Notes under the pieces: model-generated
Database searches by the model: none
Seen by the model: the letters and a program-made list of their open reading frames with translations, nothing else
Told to the model about the DNA's origin: nothing
DNA from: Actinomycetota bacterium
GTDB taxonomy: Bacteria > Actinomycetota > Acidimicrobiia > Acidimicrobiales > Iamiaceae
Length of the DNA: 64,000 nucleotides
Reading direction: 5' to 3'
NCBI GenBank assembly: GCA_019639075.1
Contig: JAHBSO010000001.1
Location: 310,001-374,000 of the forward strand
Position numbers and translations under genes: made by a program
Part shown: piece by piece, positions 9,118 through 18,105 of the stretch
How positions within the stretch are numbered: position 1 is the stretch's first letter
How the letters are laid out: each line of letters opens with the position of its first letter

Positions 9118-10346
9118 ACGCACGCGACCTGTTGCGCACCGCCGTCGAGGCGGTGCGCACCCACAAGCTCCGCTCCGCCCTGACGGTGCTCGGCATCACG
9201 ATCGGCATCACCGCGGTGATCCTCACCGTCGGCCTCGGCCAGGGCGCCAAGGCCGACGTCCAGGCCCAGATCGACGAGCTGGGCACCAACGTCCTGGTCG
9301 TCTCGCCCGGCAGCTCCACCGACAGCAGCGGCGTCCGGGGCGGGTTCGGATCGGCGTCGACCCTGACGTCGACCGATGCGCAGGCGCTCTCGTCCACGAC
9401 CGTGGCGCCCGACGTGCAGGCGGTCGCCGGCGTGGCCACCAGCTCGGTGTCGCTCCAGGTCGACGACACGAACTGGACCACGACCCTGACCGGCACGACC
9501 CCCTCGTGGGCCGAGGTGCGGTCCCGGGGCGTGAGCGACGGTCGGTTCCTGACCGACGAGGACGTCGACGACGCGGCGATGGTCGTGGTCCTCGGCCCCG
9601 ACACCGCCACCGAGCTCTTCGGCAGCACCGACGTCGTGGGCCAGACCCTCACGCTCGACGGCTCGACCCTGAAGGTGGTCGGGGTGCTCGACGCCCTCAC
9701 CTCGTCGGAGGACACGACCAACAACGACGTCGCCCTGGTGCCCTCGACCACCTACGCCGAGCGGCTGGTGGGCGGGACCGACCGTGACTCGGTCAGCGCG
9801 ATCTACCTGAAGGCCACGACGGAGTCCACGGTGAGCGCCGCGTACCAGGAGGCGAACGCCACCCTGGCCAACCTGCACGGCATCACCTCGACCGACGACG
9901 CCGACTACGCGATCGCCACCCAGCAGTCGATCCTCGAGGCGTCGACCTCGGTGGACCGGACGATGACGGTGATGCTGGGTGGGATCGCCGTGATCTCGCT
10001 CCTCGTGGGCGGCATCGGCGTGATGAACATCATGCTGGTGTCGGTCTCCGAGCGCATCCGTGAGATCGGCCTCCGCAAGGCCATCGGTGCCCGTCCCCGC
10101 CACATCCGCCGGCAGTTCCTCGTCGAGGCCGCCGTCCTCGGCTGCATCGGTGGCCTGCTCGGCGTGGCCATCGCCGCCGTCGGCTCGATGGTCCTGCCCC
10201 GGGTGGCGGACGCCCGGGTGATCCTGTCGGTCGGCACCTCGCTCCTGGCCATCGCCGTGGCGGTCGGCATCGGCGTGGTGTTCGGCGTCTACCCGGCGTC
10301 CCGAGCCGCTCGCCTGGCCCCGATCGACGCCCTCCGCAACGAGTGA
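9114..10346 (+). CDS. MacB-type ABC transporter permease
   Basis: This is a 410-residue permease with the MacB_PCD plus FtsX layout. The first membrane helix lies at about residues 20-42 ([20 protein letters not shown]). A large extracytoplasmic domain covers about residues 45-285, and three C-terminal helices begin at [26 protein letters not shown], with the family motif [16 protein letters not shown] on the cytoplasmic side and [20 protein letters not shown] at the end. GTG at 9114 overlaps the ATPase stop. With the adaptors it should export a substrate from the membrane or cell exterior; MacB relatives handle macrolides, lipopeptides or peptides. Confidence 0.95.
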
Positions 10347-12184
10347 TGGAAGCAGCAGAACCGGTGAACGACCTCTCGATGTCCACCTCCTTCATCCCGG
10401 CCGGGAACACCCGGCGTCGTCGCCTCCGGCGCGGCGCGGCCGTGGTCGCCGTCGTCGTGATCGGCGCGGCCGCCACCCTGTCGGTCCGCGCCGCGGCCGG
10501 CACCGGCGACCGCGGCTACCGCACCGCCGTGGTCGGCCAGCACGACGTGTCGGCCACCCTGACCAGCGTCGGCACCATCGAGCCGGTGTCGCAGGCGTCG
10601 GTCTCGTTCCCCGTGGCGGGCACCGTCGACACGGTGACGGTGGCGGCCGGCGACACGGTCCAGCTCGGCCAGACCCTCGCCACGCTCGACGCCACCGAGC
10701 TCGAGCGGTCGTTGCACACCGCGCAGGCCGAACTGGCCGACGCCGAGCTGACGCTCGAGAAGGCCCTGGCCGGCGAGGACGTCGGCTCCTCCGGTCCGCA
10801 GTCGAGCGGCGGTTCGACCGTGTCGGCGACCGGCGTGGCGACCTCGACCGGCAGCGACTCGACCGGCACCGTGGTGTTCGTGTCGGCGTCGGCGTCGACG
10901 TCGACATCGACGCAGGCGCAGGCCGGTGAGGACACCGAGCTGCGGGCCGCGCAGCAGGCGGTGCTCGACGCGCAGCAGCAGGTCGACGCCGACCTGACCG
11001 CCGCCCAGGCCGCGCTCGACCACGCCACGACGATCTGCACGGCGATCGGCGACGACGAGGACCTGGCGACAGCCGGAACGTCGACGAACGAGGACACCTC
11101 GGGTGCCACGGCGGACGACAGCAGCTCGTCGGACGTGGCCGCGTGCCGCGACGCGCTGCAGGCGGTGCTCGACGCCCAGACGACCGTGTCGGCCTCGCAG
11201 GCCGAGGTCGAGAAGGCCGCCTCCGCCCTGACCACCCTCCTCGAGGATCGGGCCGCGACGTCCACCGACGGTTCGACCCAGAGCACCCCGAGCACCCAGA
11301 GCACCCCGAGCACCCCGAGCACCTCGGGCTCGCCCAGCACGTCCGGCTCCACTGGCTCGTCTGGCTCGGCGCCGACCGGGTCGGGTTCGTCGGGGTCGTC
11401 GAGCTCCTCGCCGACCGCCTCGGACCTGATCGCCTACCAGAAGAAGGTCGACGCGGCGGCCGCCCAGGTGACGGTGGCCCAGCAGGCCGTCGACCAGGGG
11501 ACCATCGTGAGCCCCATCGCCGGCACCGTCGTGTCCGTCGGCCTCGCGGCCGGCGACGCGGTGACCGCCGGATCGTCCACGGCGACGATCCTGGTCGACG
11601 GCGAGGGCGGCTTCGAGGTGACCACGACCGTCTCGGTCACCGACCTCCCCGACGTCGACGTGGGGGCCTCGGCCACCGTCCTGCCCGACGGGTCGAGCAC
11701 GGCGATCACCGGCGAGGTGGTCGCGATCGGCGTCGGCGCCAGCACCGATGGGGCGACCACGAGCTACCCGGTGACCATCGGGCTCACCGGCGACACGTCC
11801 GACGTCTCGCTCGGCAACGGCGCGACCGCCACGGTCGACATCGTGACGTCGGCGACCACCGACGCCCTCGCCGTGCCCACCTCCGCGGTGACCACCGACG
11901 GGGACCGGAGCACCGTGCAGGTCGTGCAGGGCGGCGGGGCGACCACCGTCGAGGTCCAGGTCGGGGCGGTCGGCACGGAGTGGACCCAGATCACCGACGG
12001 GCTGAGCGCCGGCGACGTGGTCGCCCTCGCCGACCTCGACGAGCCCCTGCCGGGCTCGGCCACCGACGGCTCGTCGTCGGCCACGAACAACGGTGGCGGC
12101 AGCGGCGGTCCGAGCATGGGTGGTGGCTTCCCCGGCGGCGGAGGCACGCCCCCGTCCGGCGGCCCGCCCGGCATGGGGGGCTGA
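10346..12184 (+). CDS. MacA-like membrane fusion adaptor 2, with long low-complexity inserts
   Basis: This is a 612-residue second HlyD/MacA-type adaptor following the permease. It has a cytoplasmic head, a membrane anchor (about residues 32-52), and a lipoyl half-motif [27 protein letters not shown] near residue 95. A long helical hairpin region is split by Ser/Thr-rich inserts, including a run of T-Q-S-T-P-S units near residue 315. The second lipoyl half ([21 protein letters not shown]) lies near residue 390, followed by barrel domains. The tail is Gly/Pro/Met-rich. Two adaptors around one ATPase and permease pair is unusual. ATG at 10346 overlaps the permease stop; GTG at 10343 is equally possible. 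Confidence 0.88.
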   Translation: MEAAEPVNDLSMSTSFIPAGNTRRRRLRRGAAVVAVVVIGAAATLSVRAAAGTGDRGYRTAVVGQHDVSATLTSVGTIEPVSQASVSFPVAGTVDTVTVAAGDTVQLGQTLATLDATELERSLHTAQAELADAELTLEKALAGEDVGSSGPQSSGGSTVSATGVATSTGSDSTGTVVFVSASASTSTSTQAQAGEDTELRAAQQAVLDAQQQVDADLTAAQAALDHATTICTAIGDDEDLATAGTSTNEDTSGATADDSSSSDVAACRDALQAVLDAQTTVSASQAEVEKAASALTTLLEDRAATSTDGSTQSTPSTQSTPSTPSTSGSPSTSGSTGSSGSAPTGSGSSGSSSSSPTASDLIAYQKKVDAAAAQVTVAQQAVDQGTIVSPIAGTVVSVGLAAGDAVTAGSSTATILVDGEGGFEVTTTVSVTDLPDVDVGASATVLPDGSSTAITGEVVAIGVGASTDGATTSYPVTIGLTGDTSDVSLGNGATATVDIVTSATTDALAVPTSAVTTDGDRSTVQVVQGGGATTVEVQVGAVGTEWTQITDGLSAGDVVALADLDEPLPGSATDGSSSATNNGGGSGGPSMGGGFPGGGGTPPSGGPPGMGG

Positions 12185-12190
12185 CCCGGT

Positions 12191-13762
12191 TCAGGGCCAG
12201 GGCTTCTCCGCGTACTGCTCCCGGAGCTTGAACTTGAGCACCTTGTGCAGGGTCTCGTTACGGGGCAGGCGGTCGACGACCTCGAGCTGCTCGGGGATCT
12301 TCTGGCGCATGAGCTGGGCCGCCTCCAGCGCGTCCACCATCTCGGCGAAGGTGAGGTCGTCCTGGCCCTCGGCCTTCTCGACGACGGCGCACACCCGCTC
12401 GCCCCGCTCCTTGTCCGGTAGGCCGATCACCGCGACGTCGCCGACCTTCGGGTGCGCGTAGAGCACGTCCTCGATCTCCTTGGCCGAGATGTTCTCGCCC
12501 TTGCGGATGATCACGTCCTTCAGGCGGCCGGTCAGCACCACGTGGCCGTCGGGCCGGATGTGGCCGAGGTCGCCGGTGCGGAACCAGCCGTCGTCGTCGA
12601 AGGCCGCCGCGGTGGCGTCGGGGTCGGTGTAGCCCTGGAAGACCATCGGGCCCTTCAGCCGCACCTCGCCGTCGTCGCCCGCCGCCGCCTCGTTGCCGTC
12701 CTCGTCGACGATGCGCATCTGGAGCCCGACGACCGGCTTGCCGATCGTGTTGGCCAGCTGCTCGTCGGTGTCGTGGGGCGAGCCCTCGCAGATCATCGGG
12801 CACTCGGTCATGCCGTAGCCGTGGCAGACCTTGACGCCGAACTCCCGCTTGACCTCCTCGTACTGCTCCGGTGCCATCGGGGCGCCGCCGCCGGACATCT
12901 TGCGCAGCGTGGGGATGATCGGCGTGTCGGGGGTCTTGCGCTGCTCGGCCAGGTACATGGAGTAGAACGCGGGACCGCCGCCGACCATGGTGACGCCCTC
13001 GGCGGCCAGGACCGGGATGGCGTCGGCGGGCACGAACGCCTCGAACAGCACCGCCGGGAAGCCGGCGATGAGCATCGTCCCGAAGTAGTCGGGGCCGGCG
13101 ATGTGGCTGAACGGGAAGGCGATGGAGCCGACGTCGTCGGGGCTCATGTCGAGCGCCACGGCCAGGCCGTTCGCACCGGTGATGAGGGTGCGGTCGGTGT
13201 GGCGGACGCCCTTCGGGTCCGACGTGGTCCCGGAGGTGAAGTACACCCAGCGGACCTCGTCGCCGCTCGTCGGGGCGGGATGGGACTCGTCGAGCCCGGC
13301 CGGGTCGGCGTCGGGCAGGTCGGCGAACACGTCGATGATCTGCGGCGGGTTGGCCGCATCGGCGGTCAGCTCGGCGACCATGGCGGCGAAGTCGAAGCCG
13401 TTCCACTCGCCGGGCACCAGCGCGAACTCGGCCTCGGTGGCCTTCAGCGCGAACCCGACCTCCTTGTGCCGGTAGAAGTGCAGGATCGGGTTCTGGATCG
13501 CGCCGAGGCGGGCCAGGGCGAAGCTGGCGATGATCGTCTCGAACCGGTTGGGCAGCTCCCAGGTGACCCGGGTGCCGGCCTCGACGCCCCGCGCTGCGAA
13601 CCCGGCGGCCGCACGCTCGGCGGCGTCGCGGAACTCCTTGCAGGTCAGCCGGCGACCGTTCGAGTCGATCAGCAGCGGCGCGTCCGGGGTGGCCGCGGCC
13701 CGGCGTTCGACCAGGTCCCAGAGCGTGGTGGCGTCGGCGAGCGAGTCGGCTGGTCCGGTCAT
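12191..13762 (-). CDS. AMP-dependent acyl-CoA ligase (FadD-like)
   Basis: This is a 523-residue member of the adenylate-forming family. The P-loop motif WVYFTSGTTSDPKGVRHT lies near residue 175, GYGMTECP near residue 307 and the hinge region GWFRTGDLGHIRPDGHVVLTGRLKD near residue 405. The C-terminal catalytic lysine lies in PRNETLHKVLKFKLREQY. It would turn a medium- or long-chain or cyclic carboxylic acid into its CoA ester in the cytoplasm. AGGGGAC about 10 nt before the ATG is the ribosome binding site. The promoter region holds a palindrome at 13785-13799 that probably binds a repressor. It is divergent from the nitroreductase gene. Confidence 0.93.
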   Translation of the reverse strand: MTGPADSLADATTLWDLVERRAAATPDAPLLIDSNGRRLTCKEFRDAAERAAAGFAARGVEAGTRVTWELPNRFETIIASFALARLGAIQNPILHFYRHKEVGFALKATEAEFALVPGEWNGFDFAAMVAELTADAANPPQIIDVFADLPDADPAGLDESHPAPTSGDEVRWVYFTSGTTSDPKGVRHTDRTLITGANGLAVALDMSPDDVGSIAFPFSHIAGPDYFGTMLIAGFPAVLFEAFVPADAIPVLAAEGVTMVGGGPAFYSMYLAEQRKTPDTPIIPTLRKMSGGGAPMAPEQYEEVKREFGVKVCHGYGMTECPMICEGSPHDTDEQLANTIGKPVVGLQMRIVDEDGNEAAAGDDGEVRLKGPMVFQGYTDPDATAAAFDDDGWFRTGDLGHIRPDGHVVLTGRLKDVIIRKGENISAKEIEDVLYAHPKVGDVAVIGLPDKERGERVCAVVEKAEGQDDLTFAEMVDALEAAQLMRQKIPEQLEVVDRLPRNETLHKVLKFKLREQYAEKPWP

Positions 13763-13784
13763 GGTGCGGGTCCCCTGGAGATCT

Positions 13785-13807
13785 CTGATGGTCCGTCAGG
13801 AAACCTA
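13785..13807 (-). promoter_or_regulatory. Promoter and palindromic operator of the acyl-CoA ligase gene
   Basis: On the minus strand, TAGGTT (13802-13807) is a plausible -10. CTGATGGTCCGTCAG at 13785-13799 is an imperfect 15-bp palindrome (six of seven base pairs symmetric in type around the centre, with two mismatches) placed just downstream, where a bound repressor would block the start of transcription. This is typical of TetR-family control of fatty acid genes, but the regulator is not identified. Confidence 0.5.
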
Positions 13808-13816
13808 GCGGGCCGG

Positions 13817-13822
13817 TACGGT
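13817..13822 (+). promoter_or_regulatory. -10 box of a leaderless start (nitroreductase)
   Basis: TACGGT ends 8 nt before the GTG at 13831, with no Shine-Dalgarno sequence between. Confidence 0.55.
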
Positions 13823-13830
13823 GCGGGTCC

Positions 13831-14493
13831 GTGGAGCTCGACGACGTGATGCGGACCACCGCCGCGGTCCGCGAGTTCACCGGCGACCCGGTCCCCGACG
13901 AGGTGCTGTTCCGCATCCTCGACCGGGCCCGCTTCGCCCCCAGCGGCGGCAACCAGCAGGGCTGGCACGTCACCGTGCTGCGCGATCGGGAGCGGCGCCG
14001 TCACCTCGCCGACCTCTGCAGCGCGACCTGGACCCGCTACGTCGCCGAGCAGGTCGCCGGCCACCGGGCCTACGGCGTCATCGACCCGGCGCCGCCCGAC
14101 GTCGAGGTGCCCGACGAGCCGACCCCCAACCCGTTCCTCGACCACATCGAGGACGTGCCGGTGGTGCTGGTCGTCACCGTCGACCTGGCCACGCTCGCCG
14201 TCCTCGACCGGGACCTCGACCGGTGGTCGATCGTCGGCGGGGCGTCGATCTACCCGTTCGTGCACAACCTCCTGCTCGCCGCCCGCGACGAGGGGCTCGG
14301 CGGGGTGATGACGACGTTCCTCGCCGCGTCGGAGCCCGAGGTGGCGCCGGTGCTCGGCCTGCCCGACGGCCATGCGATCGCGGCGATGGTCGGCATCGGG
14401 CGGCCGGTGCACCAGGCGACGACGCTGCGGCGCAACCCCGTGGCGTCCTTCACCACGATCGACACCGTGGACGGCGACCCCTTCACCGGCTGA
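13831..14493 (+). CDS. Nitroreductase family protein (FMN-dependent)
   Basis: This is a 220-residue single-domain flavin oxidoreductase. The N-terminal TTAAVREFTGDPVPDEVLFRIL and ARFAPSGGNQQGWH motifs are the FMN-phosphate and ring-binding segments of the nitroreductase family. VGGASIYPFVHNLLLAARDEGLGGVMTTF and the late IGRPVHQATTLRRNPV complete it. Such proteins usually act as homodimers that reduce nitro groups, quinones or enones with NAD(P)H. The substrate is unknown. The gene is divergent from a CoA ligase and convergent with an enoyl-CoA hydratase, so it may serve the same catabolic set. Confidence 0.9.
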   Translation: MELDDVMRTTAAVREFTGDPVPDEVLFRILDRARFAPSGGNQQGWHVTVLRDRERRRHLADLCSATWTRYVAEQVAGHRAYGVIDPAPPDVEVPDEPTPNPFLDHIEDVPVVLVVTVDLATLAVLDRDLDRWSIVGGASIYPFVHNLLLAARDEGLGGVMTTFLAASEPEVAPVLGLPDGHAIAAMVGIGRPVHQATTLRRNPVASFTTIDTVDGDPFTG

Positions 14494-14500
14494 ACGGAGG

Positions 14501-15301
14501 TCAGTCGGGGAAGTCGGCGGGTCGCTTCGCGAGGAACGCGCCGATGGCCTCGCGCACGACGTCGGGGTCCGACGCCATGATCTGCTGGCGGTCCTCGTAC
14601 TCGACCGCGGCCCGCTGCGGCATCTCGAGCGAGCTCCACATGCCCTGCTTGGTCAGCCGCACCCCCCACGGCGACAGCGCGGCGATCTGCTCGGCGACGT
14701 CCACCGCGTGCTCGACGACACCCCCGGCGTCGCTCACCGATGCGACCAGGCCGATGCGCTCGGCCTCCTCGGCGCCGACCTTGCGCATCGTCAGCATCAT
14801 CTCGTGGGCCTTCGACGCACCGACCAGGCGGGGGAGGAGCCAGCTCGTGCTCATGTCGCAGTTGGACAGGCCCATGTTCATGAACGCCGCCCGGAACACC
14901 GCCGACGGATCGGCGTAGCGCAGGTCGCTGGCCAGCGAGAGCGCCAGGCCCATGCCCGCGGCCGGGCCGTTGACCGCGGCGATCACCGGCTGCGGCGTGT
15001 CCCGCAGCTTGAGGATCATGCGCGACAGCCACGTCTGCACGGCCATGCCCGTGCGACGCTCGCTCAGGCCCTCGCTGTGCGGCGGCTCCCCGAACCCGGT
15101 GAGGTCGAGTCCGGCGCAGAACGCCCGGCCGGCGCCGGTGAGCACGATCGCCCGGCACGAGCGGTCGACGGCCAGCTCGTCGAAGGTGGCGTGCAGGTCG
15201 CCGACCAGTTCGACGTTCACGGCGTTGAGCTGATCGGGCCGGTTGAGGGTGACCAGCGCGACCTTCTCGGAGGGTCGGCTGACGAGGACGGTGTCGGTCA
15301 T
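14501..15301 (-). CDS. Enoyl-CoA hydratase/isomerase family protein
   Basis: This is a 266-residue crotonase-fold enzyme. NRPDQLNAV near residue 20, the oxyanion-hole segment GAGRAFCAGLDLTGFGE near residue 57 and NGPAAGMGLALSLASDLRYA near residue 108 match the family. The later residues replace the usual catalytic glutamate pair with F-M-N-M-G-L-S-N-C-D, so a standard hydratase reaction is not assured. It lies 35 nt downstream of the second hydratase gene and in the same direction, behind the TetR at 16113, which suggests a three-gene unit TetR, hydratase, hydratase. The substrate is probably a CoA-bound unsaturated acid. Confidence 0.9.
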   Translation of the reverse strand: MTDTVLVSRPSEKVALVTLNRPDQLNAVNVELVGDLHATFDELAVDRSCRAIVLTGAGRAFCAGLDLTGFGEPPHSEGLSERRTGMAVQTWLSRMILKLRDTPQPVIAAVNGPAAGMGLALSLASDLRYADPSAVFRAAFMNMGLSNCDMSTSWLLPRLVGASKAHEMMLTMRKVGAEEAERIGLVASVSDAGGVVEHAVDVAEQIAALSPWGVRLTKQGMWSSLEMPQRAAVEYEDRQQIMASDPDVVREAIGAFLAKRPADFPD

Positions 15302-15336
15302 CCCGTCACCCTGCCACCCCGGGGCGGCAGCCCGCG

Positions 15337-16116
15337 TCAGCGACCTGAGATCCGCCGCCGCATCGCGGTGAGGCGTTCCCGGAAGGCCGGCTGGTCGGCG
15401 GACCAGGCCTGGTCGACGAGCTCTCGGCGCACCGCCGTGTCGTGGTCGTCGATGGAGGCGACGTCGGCGATCGTGGCCTTCGTGCGTCGCACCAGCTCCC
15501 GGGGCGCGGCGGCGGCCCGGCGCCCGAGCGCGACCGCCGTGTCGATCAGCGCGTCGTCGTCGACGCAGCGCCAGGCCAGCCCCACGCGCTCGGCCTCGGC
15601 CCCGTCGAGGATCTCGCCGAACAGCACCGTCGCCGCGGCGGTCTGCGGCCCGGCGATGCGCTGGAGCATCCAGGTGTGGCCACCGCCGGGGTGGATGCCC
15701 AGGTTGAGGAACCGAGCGTCGAACCGGGCCGACCGCCCGGCCAGGCGCAGGTCGCACGCCAGCGCCAGGTTGAGGCCGGCGCCGACCGCCGGGCCGTTGA
15801 CCGCGGCGATCGTCGGCAGCGGTGAGCGGGCGATCCGGAGGAAGCCCTCGTAGATGGCGTGCAGGCCGTCCTCGGTCGAGCGGCCGTGGTCGCCGCCGAG
15901 GTGCGAGAGGTCGGCGCCGGCGCAGAACGCGGAGCCTGCGCCGGTGACCACGATCGCGCCGACCGACTCGTCGGCCTCGAGCGCGTCGCAGACCGCCGCG
16001 ACCTCGTCGCACATCGGCAGCGTCATGGCGTTGCGTCGATCGGGGGCGTCGAGGGTGAGCACGGCCACCCCGTCGACGACCTCGCTGCGGACCTCTCGGG
16101 CGGTCGTTCCGGTCAT
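15337..16116 (-). CDS. Enoyl-CoA hydratase/isomerase family protein
   Basis: This is a 259-residue crotonase-fold protein. DAPDRRNAM, GAGSAFCAGADLSHLGG (oxyanion loop, about residue 60) and [21 protein letters not shown] (about residue 105) are clear. The segment FLNLGIHPGGGHTWMLQRIAG carries the region where hydratases have a catalytic Glu, here His and Pro, so the reaction may be isomerisation or hydrolysis. ATG overlaps the stop of the TetR gene by four bases (ATGA), a strong sign that the repressor and the enzyme share one mRNA. Confidence 0.9.
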   Translation of the reverse strand: MTGTTAREVRSEVVDGVAVLTLDAPDRRNAMTLPMCDEVAAVCDALEADESVGAIVVTGAGSAFCAGADLSHLGGDHGRSTEDGLHAIYEGFLRIARSPLPTIAAVNGPAVGAGLNLALACDLRLAGRSARFDARFLNLGIHPGGGHTWMLQRIAGPQTAAATVLFGEILDGAEAERVGLAWRCVDDDALIDTAVALGRRAAAAPRELVRRTKATIADVASIDDHDTAVRRELVDQAWSADQPAFRERLTAMRRRISGR

Positions 16117-16733
16117 GGCGCCGAGTCTGTCAGGGCCTGGAGCGCGTCGAGGAGGAGGGCGAGCGCGTCGAGATCTGCGTGGCGAGCGACGGTGGGGTCG
16201 TACTGGTGGCGCACGTTGATGCCGTCGACGACGGACTGCGCGATGAGCGCAAGGAGGTCCAGGTCGGCGGGTGGCGCCGCGCCGTGGAGGAGCTGCTCGA
16301 TGGCGACCCGGTAGGCGGCTCGCTGTCGGCGGTCGAAGTCGGCCAGGCGCGCACGGGCGACCGGGCTGCGCATGGCGTGCGCCCGCAGCTCGGCGAGAAG
16401 CAGCGTGCTCGTGAGGGGCGCACCCTCGGTGTCGCGGGCTCGGAGGCGGTCGACCAGCGTGGGCGGGTCCGGATGGTCCTCGAACAGGGGCACCACGCCC
16501 GCGACCTCCTGCTCCTCCAGGTTGTCGAGGACGGCGAGGAACAGGTCCTCCCGGTTCTCGAAGTTGGAGTAGAAGGCCCCGCGGGTGAAACCGGCGCGGG
16601 CGCAGATGTCCTCGACGGACGCACCGCCGACTCCGTGTTCGGCGAAGGCCTCCGCGGCGGCCTCGATGAGCGTGGACCGGGTTCGGGCCTGCTGCTCGAT
16701 CCGGCTGAGGCGGACCGGTGGCTCACGGGTCAC
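16113..16733 (-). CDS. TetR family transcriptional regulator
   Basis: This is a 206-residue repressor. The N-terminal TetR DNA-binding domain is clear (ARTRSTLIEAAAEAFAEHGV, then VEDICARAGFTRGAFYSNFENREDLF). The C-terminal ligand domain is alpha-helical and Leu/Ala rich. GTG at 16733 is chosen because AGGAGCAGGAG lies just upstream; an in-frame extension to 16886 would read through the promoter of the P450 gene. It heads a unit with one or two enoyl-CoA hydratases and is divergent from the P450. A palindrome at 16764-16789 is its likely binding site, controlling both directions. Confidence 0.92.
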   Translation of the reverse strand: MTREPPVRLSRIEQQARTRSTLIEAAAEAFAEHGVGGASVEDICARAGFTRGAFYSNFENREDLFLAVLDNLEEQEVAGVVPLFEDHPDPPTLVDRLRARDTEGAPLTSTLLLAELRAHAMRSPVARARLADFDRRQRAAYRVAIEQLLHGAAPPADLDLLALIAQSVVDGINVRHQYDPTVARHADLDALALLLDALQALTDSAP

Positions 16734-16763
16734 GTGCTCCTGCTCCTGGGCGTTGACGAACAG

Positions 16764-16789
16764 ATTCGAATACGCGATCGTATCCGAAT
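16764..16789. promoter_or_regulatory. TetR operator between TetR and P450 genes
   Basis: Arms ATTCGAATACG (16764-16774) and CGTATCCGAAT (16779-16789) form an 11-bp inverted repeat with one mismatch around the spacer CGAT. The right arm touches the P450 ATG at 16790, and the left arm lies 31 nt before the TetR start. A single bound dimer would cover the P450 start of transcription and translation. Confidence 0.8.
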
Positions 16790-18100
16790 ATGACGACGCA
16801 TCTCGACCGCGAGGCTCCGTCGATCGCCCCCGGCCCGCGGGCCCGGTCCTGGTCCCGTTGGGCGGTGACCCCGCCGTTGGTGGCATTCCTCGCGTCGGCG
16901 CGCCTGCGGGACCGTCCGGACCGACTGCTGTCGCTGCTGCGGGACCACGACCCGATCCACCGCAGCCCGTTCGGATTCTGGGTGCTGTCCACCCATGCTG
17001 AGGTCGAGGCGACCCTGCGGGACCACCGGTTCGGCTCCGACGAGGTCAACCTCGACCTGGACCTCCTCCGCCTCGGGCCGCTGCACCGGATGATGGGCCA
17101 CGGCGACGTCACCTACGAGGGCGAGTTCATGGACGTCAGCCACGACCTGATGCTGTTCCGGGACCCGCCCGACCATACGCGCCTTCGGGGCCTGGTCGCC
17201 CGAGCGTTCACGCCCCGTCGGCTGGCGAAGATCGAGGACCGGGTGGAGGCCGTCGCCGACGAGCTGCTCGCCGACCTTGCCCGTCGACCGGGGTTCGACC
17301 TGATGTCCGAGCTCGCCTACCCGTTCCCGGCCCGGGTCATCTGCGAGCTGCTCGGCCTCCCGCAGAGCGACCACGAGCTGATCTCGATCCACGGTCGGTC
17401 GCTCGCGGTCGGACTCGATCCGCTGCCGTCGAAGGAGCAGCTGCGGGAGGCCGACGGCGCGGTGGTTGCACTCCGCCGGCACCTCGAGCCGGTGTTCGCC
17501 GCCCGTCGGAGCGCTCCCCGTGACGACCTGCTGAGCGATCTCGTCGGTGCTGCCGACGACGGCGACTCGCTCACCGCGGACGAGCTGCTCGCCACGGTGG
17601 TCCTCCTGCTCATCGCCGGGCACGAGACGACCGCGAACCTGATCGGCAACGGCACGGTCCTCCTCGACGCCAACCCCGAGGAGCGAGAGCGCCTCCGAGC
17701 GGGGACGGTGGATCCCGGTCGGGCGATCGACGAGCTGCTCCGCCGCGATCCGCCCGTGCAGATGACCCAGCGGATCGCGTTGGACGACGCCGAGCTCGGC
17801 GGTCGTGCCGTCCCGAAGGGATCGATCGTCGCCCTGCTGTTCATGGCGGCCAACCACGATCCCGCGGTGTTCGAGGACCCGACGCGGCTCGACCTCGACC
17901 GGCCGAACGCCAACCGCCACCTCACCTTCGGCGGCGGTGCCCACTACTGCCTGGGCGCCTCGCTCGCCCGGATGGAGGGGCGCATCATGCTCCCGAAGCT
18001 GCTCCGGACGTTTCCCGGCCTCCAGGTGGCCTCACCTGCGCCCCGACACCGGCCGAGCTTCACGATCCGAGGCTACGAGCGGGTCGACCTGACCGTGTGA
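16790..18100 (+). CDS. Cytochrome P450
   Basis: This is a 436-residue soluble bacterial P450. The I-helix AGHETT lies at about residues 276-281, the K-helix E-L-L-R at 315-318 and the haem-binding loop FGGGAHYCLGASLAR with its axial Cys at about residue 387. It would hydroxylate or otherwise oxidise a small hydrophobic substrate using a separate ferredoxin and reductase, neither of which is nearby. The ATG directly follows the palindromic operator, so the message is probably leaderless or nearly so; no Shine-Dalgarno is seen. Induction through release of the divergent TetR is the simplest model. The substrate is unknown. Confidence 0.95.
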   Translation: MTTHLDREAPSIAPGPRARSWSRWAVTPPLVAFLASARLRDRPDRLLSLLRDHDPIHRSPFGFWVLSTHAEVEATLRDHRFGSDEVNLDLDLLRLGPLHRMMGHGDVTYEGEFMDVSHDLMLFRDPPDHTRLRGLVARAFTPRRLAKIEDRVEAVADELLADLARRPGFDLMSELAYPFPARVICELLGLPQSDHELISIHGRSLAVGLDPLPSKEQLREADGAVVALRRHLEPVFAARRSAPRDDLLSDLVGAADDGDSLTADELLATVVLLLIAGHETTANLIGNGTVLLDANPEERERLRAGTVDPGRAIDELLRRDPPVQMTQRIALDDAELGGRAVPKGSIVALLFMAANHDPAVFEDPTRLDLDRPNANRHLTFGGGAHYCLGASLARMEGRIMLPKLLRTFPGLQVASPAPRHRPSFTIRGYERVDLTV

Positions 18101-18105
18101 ACGCG

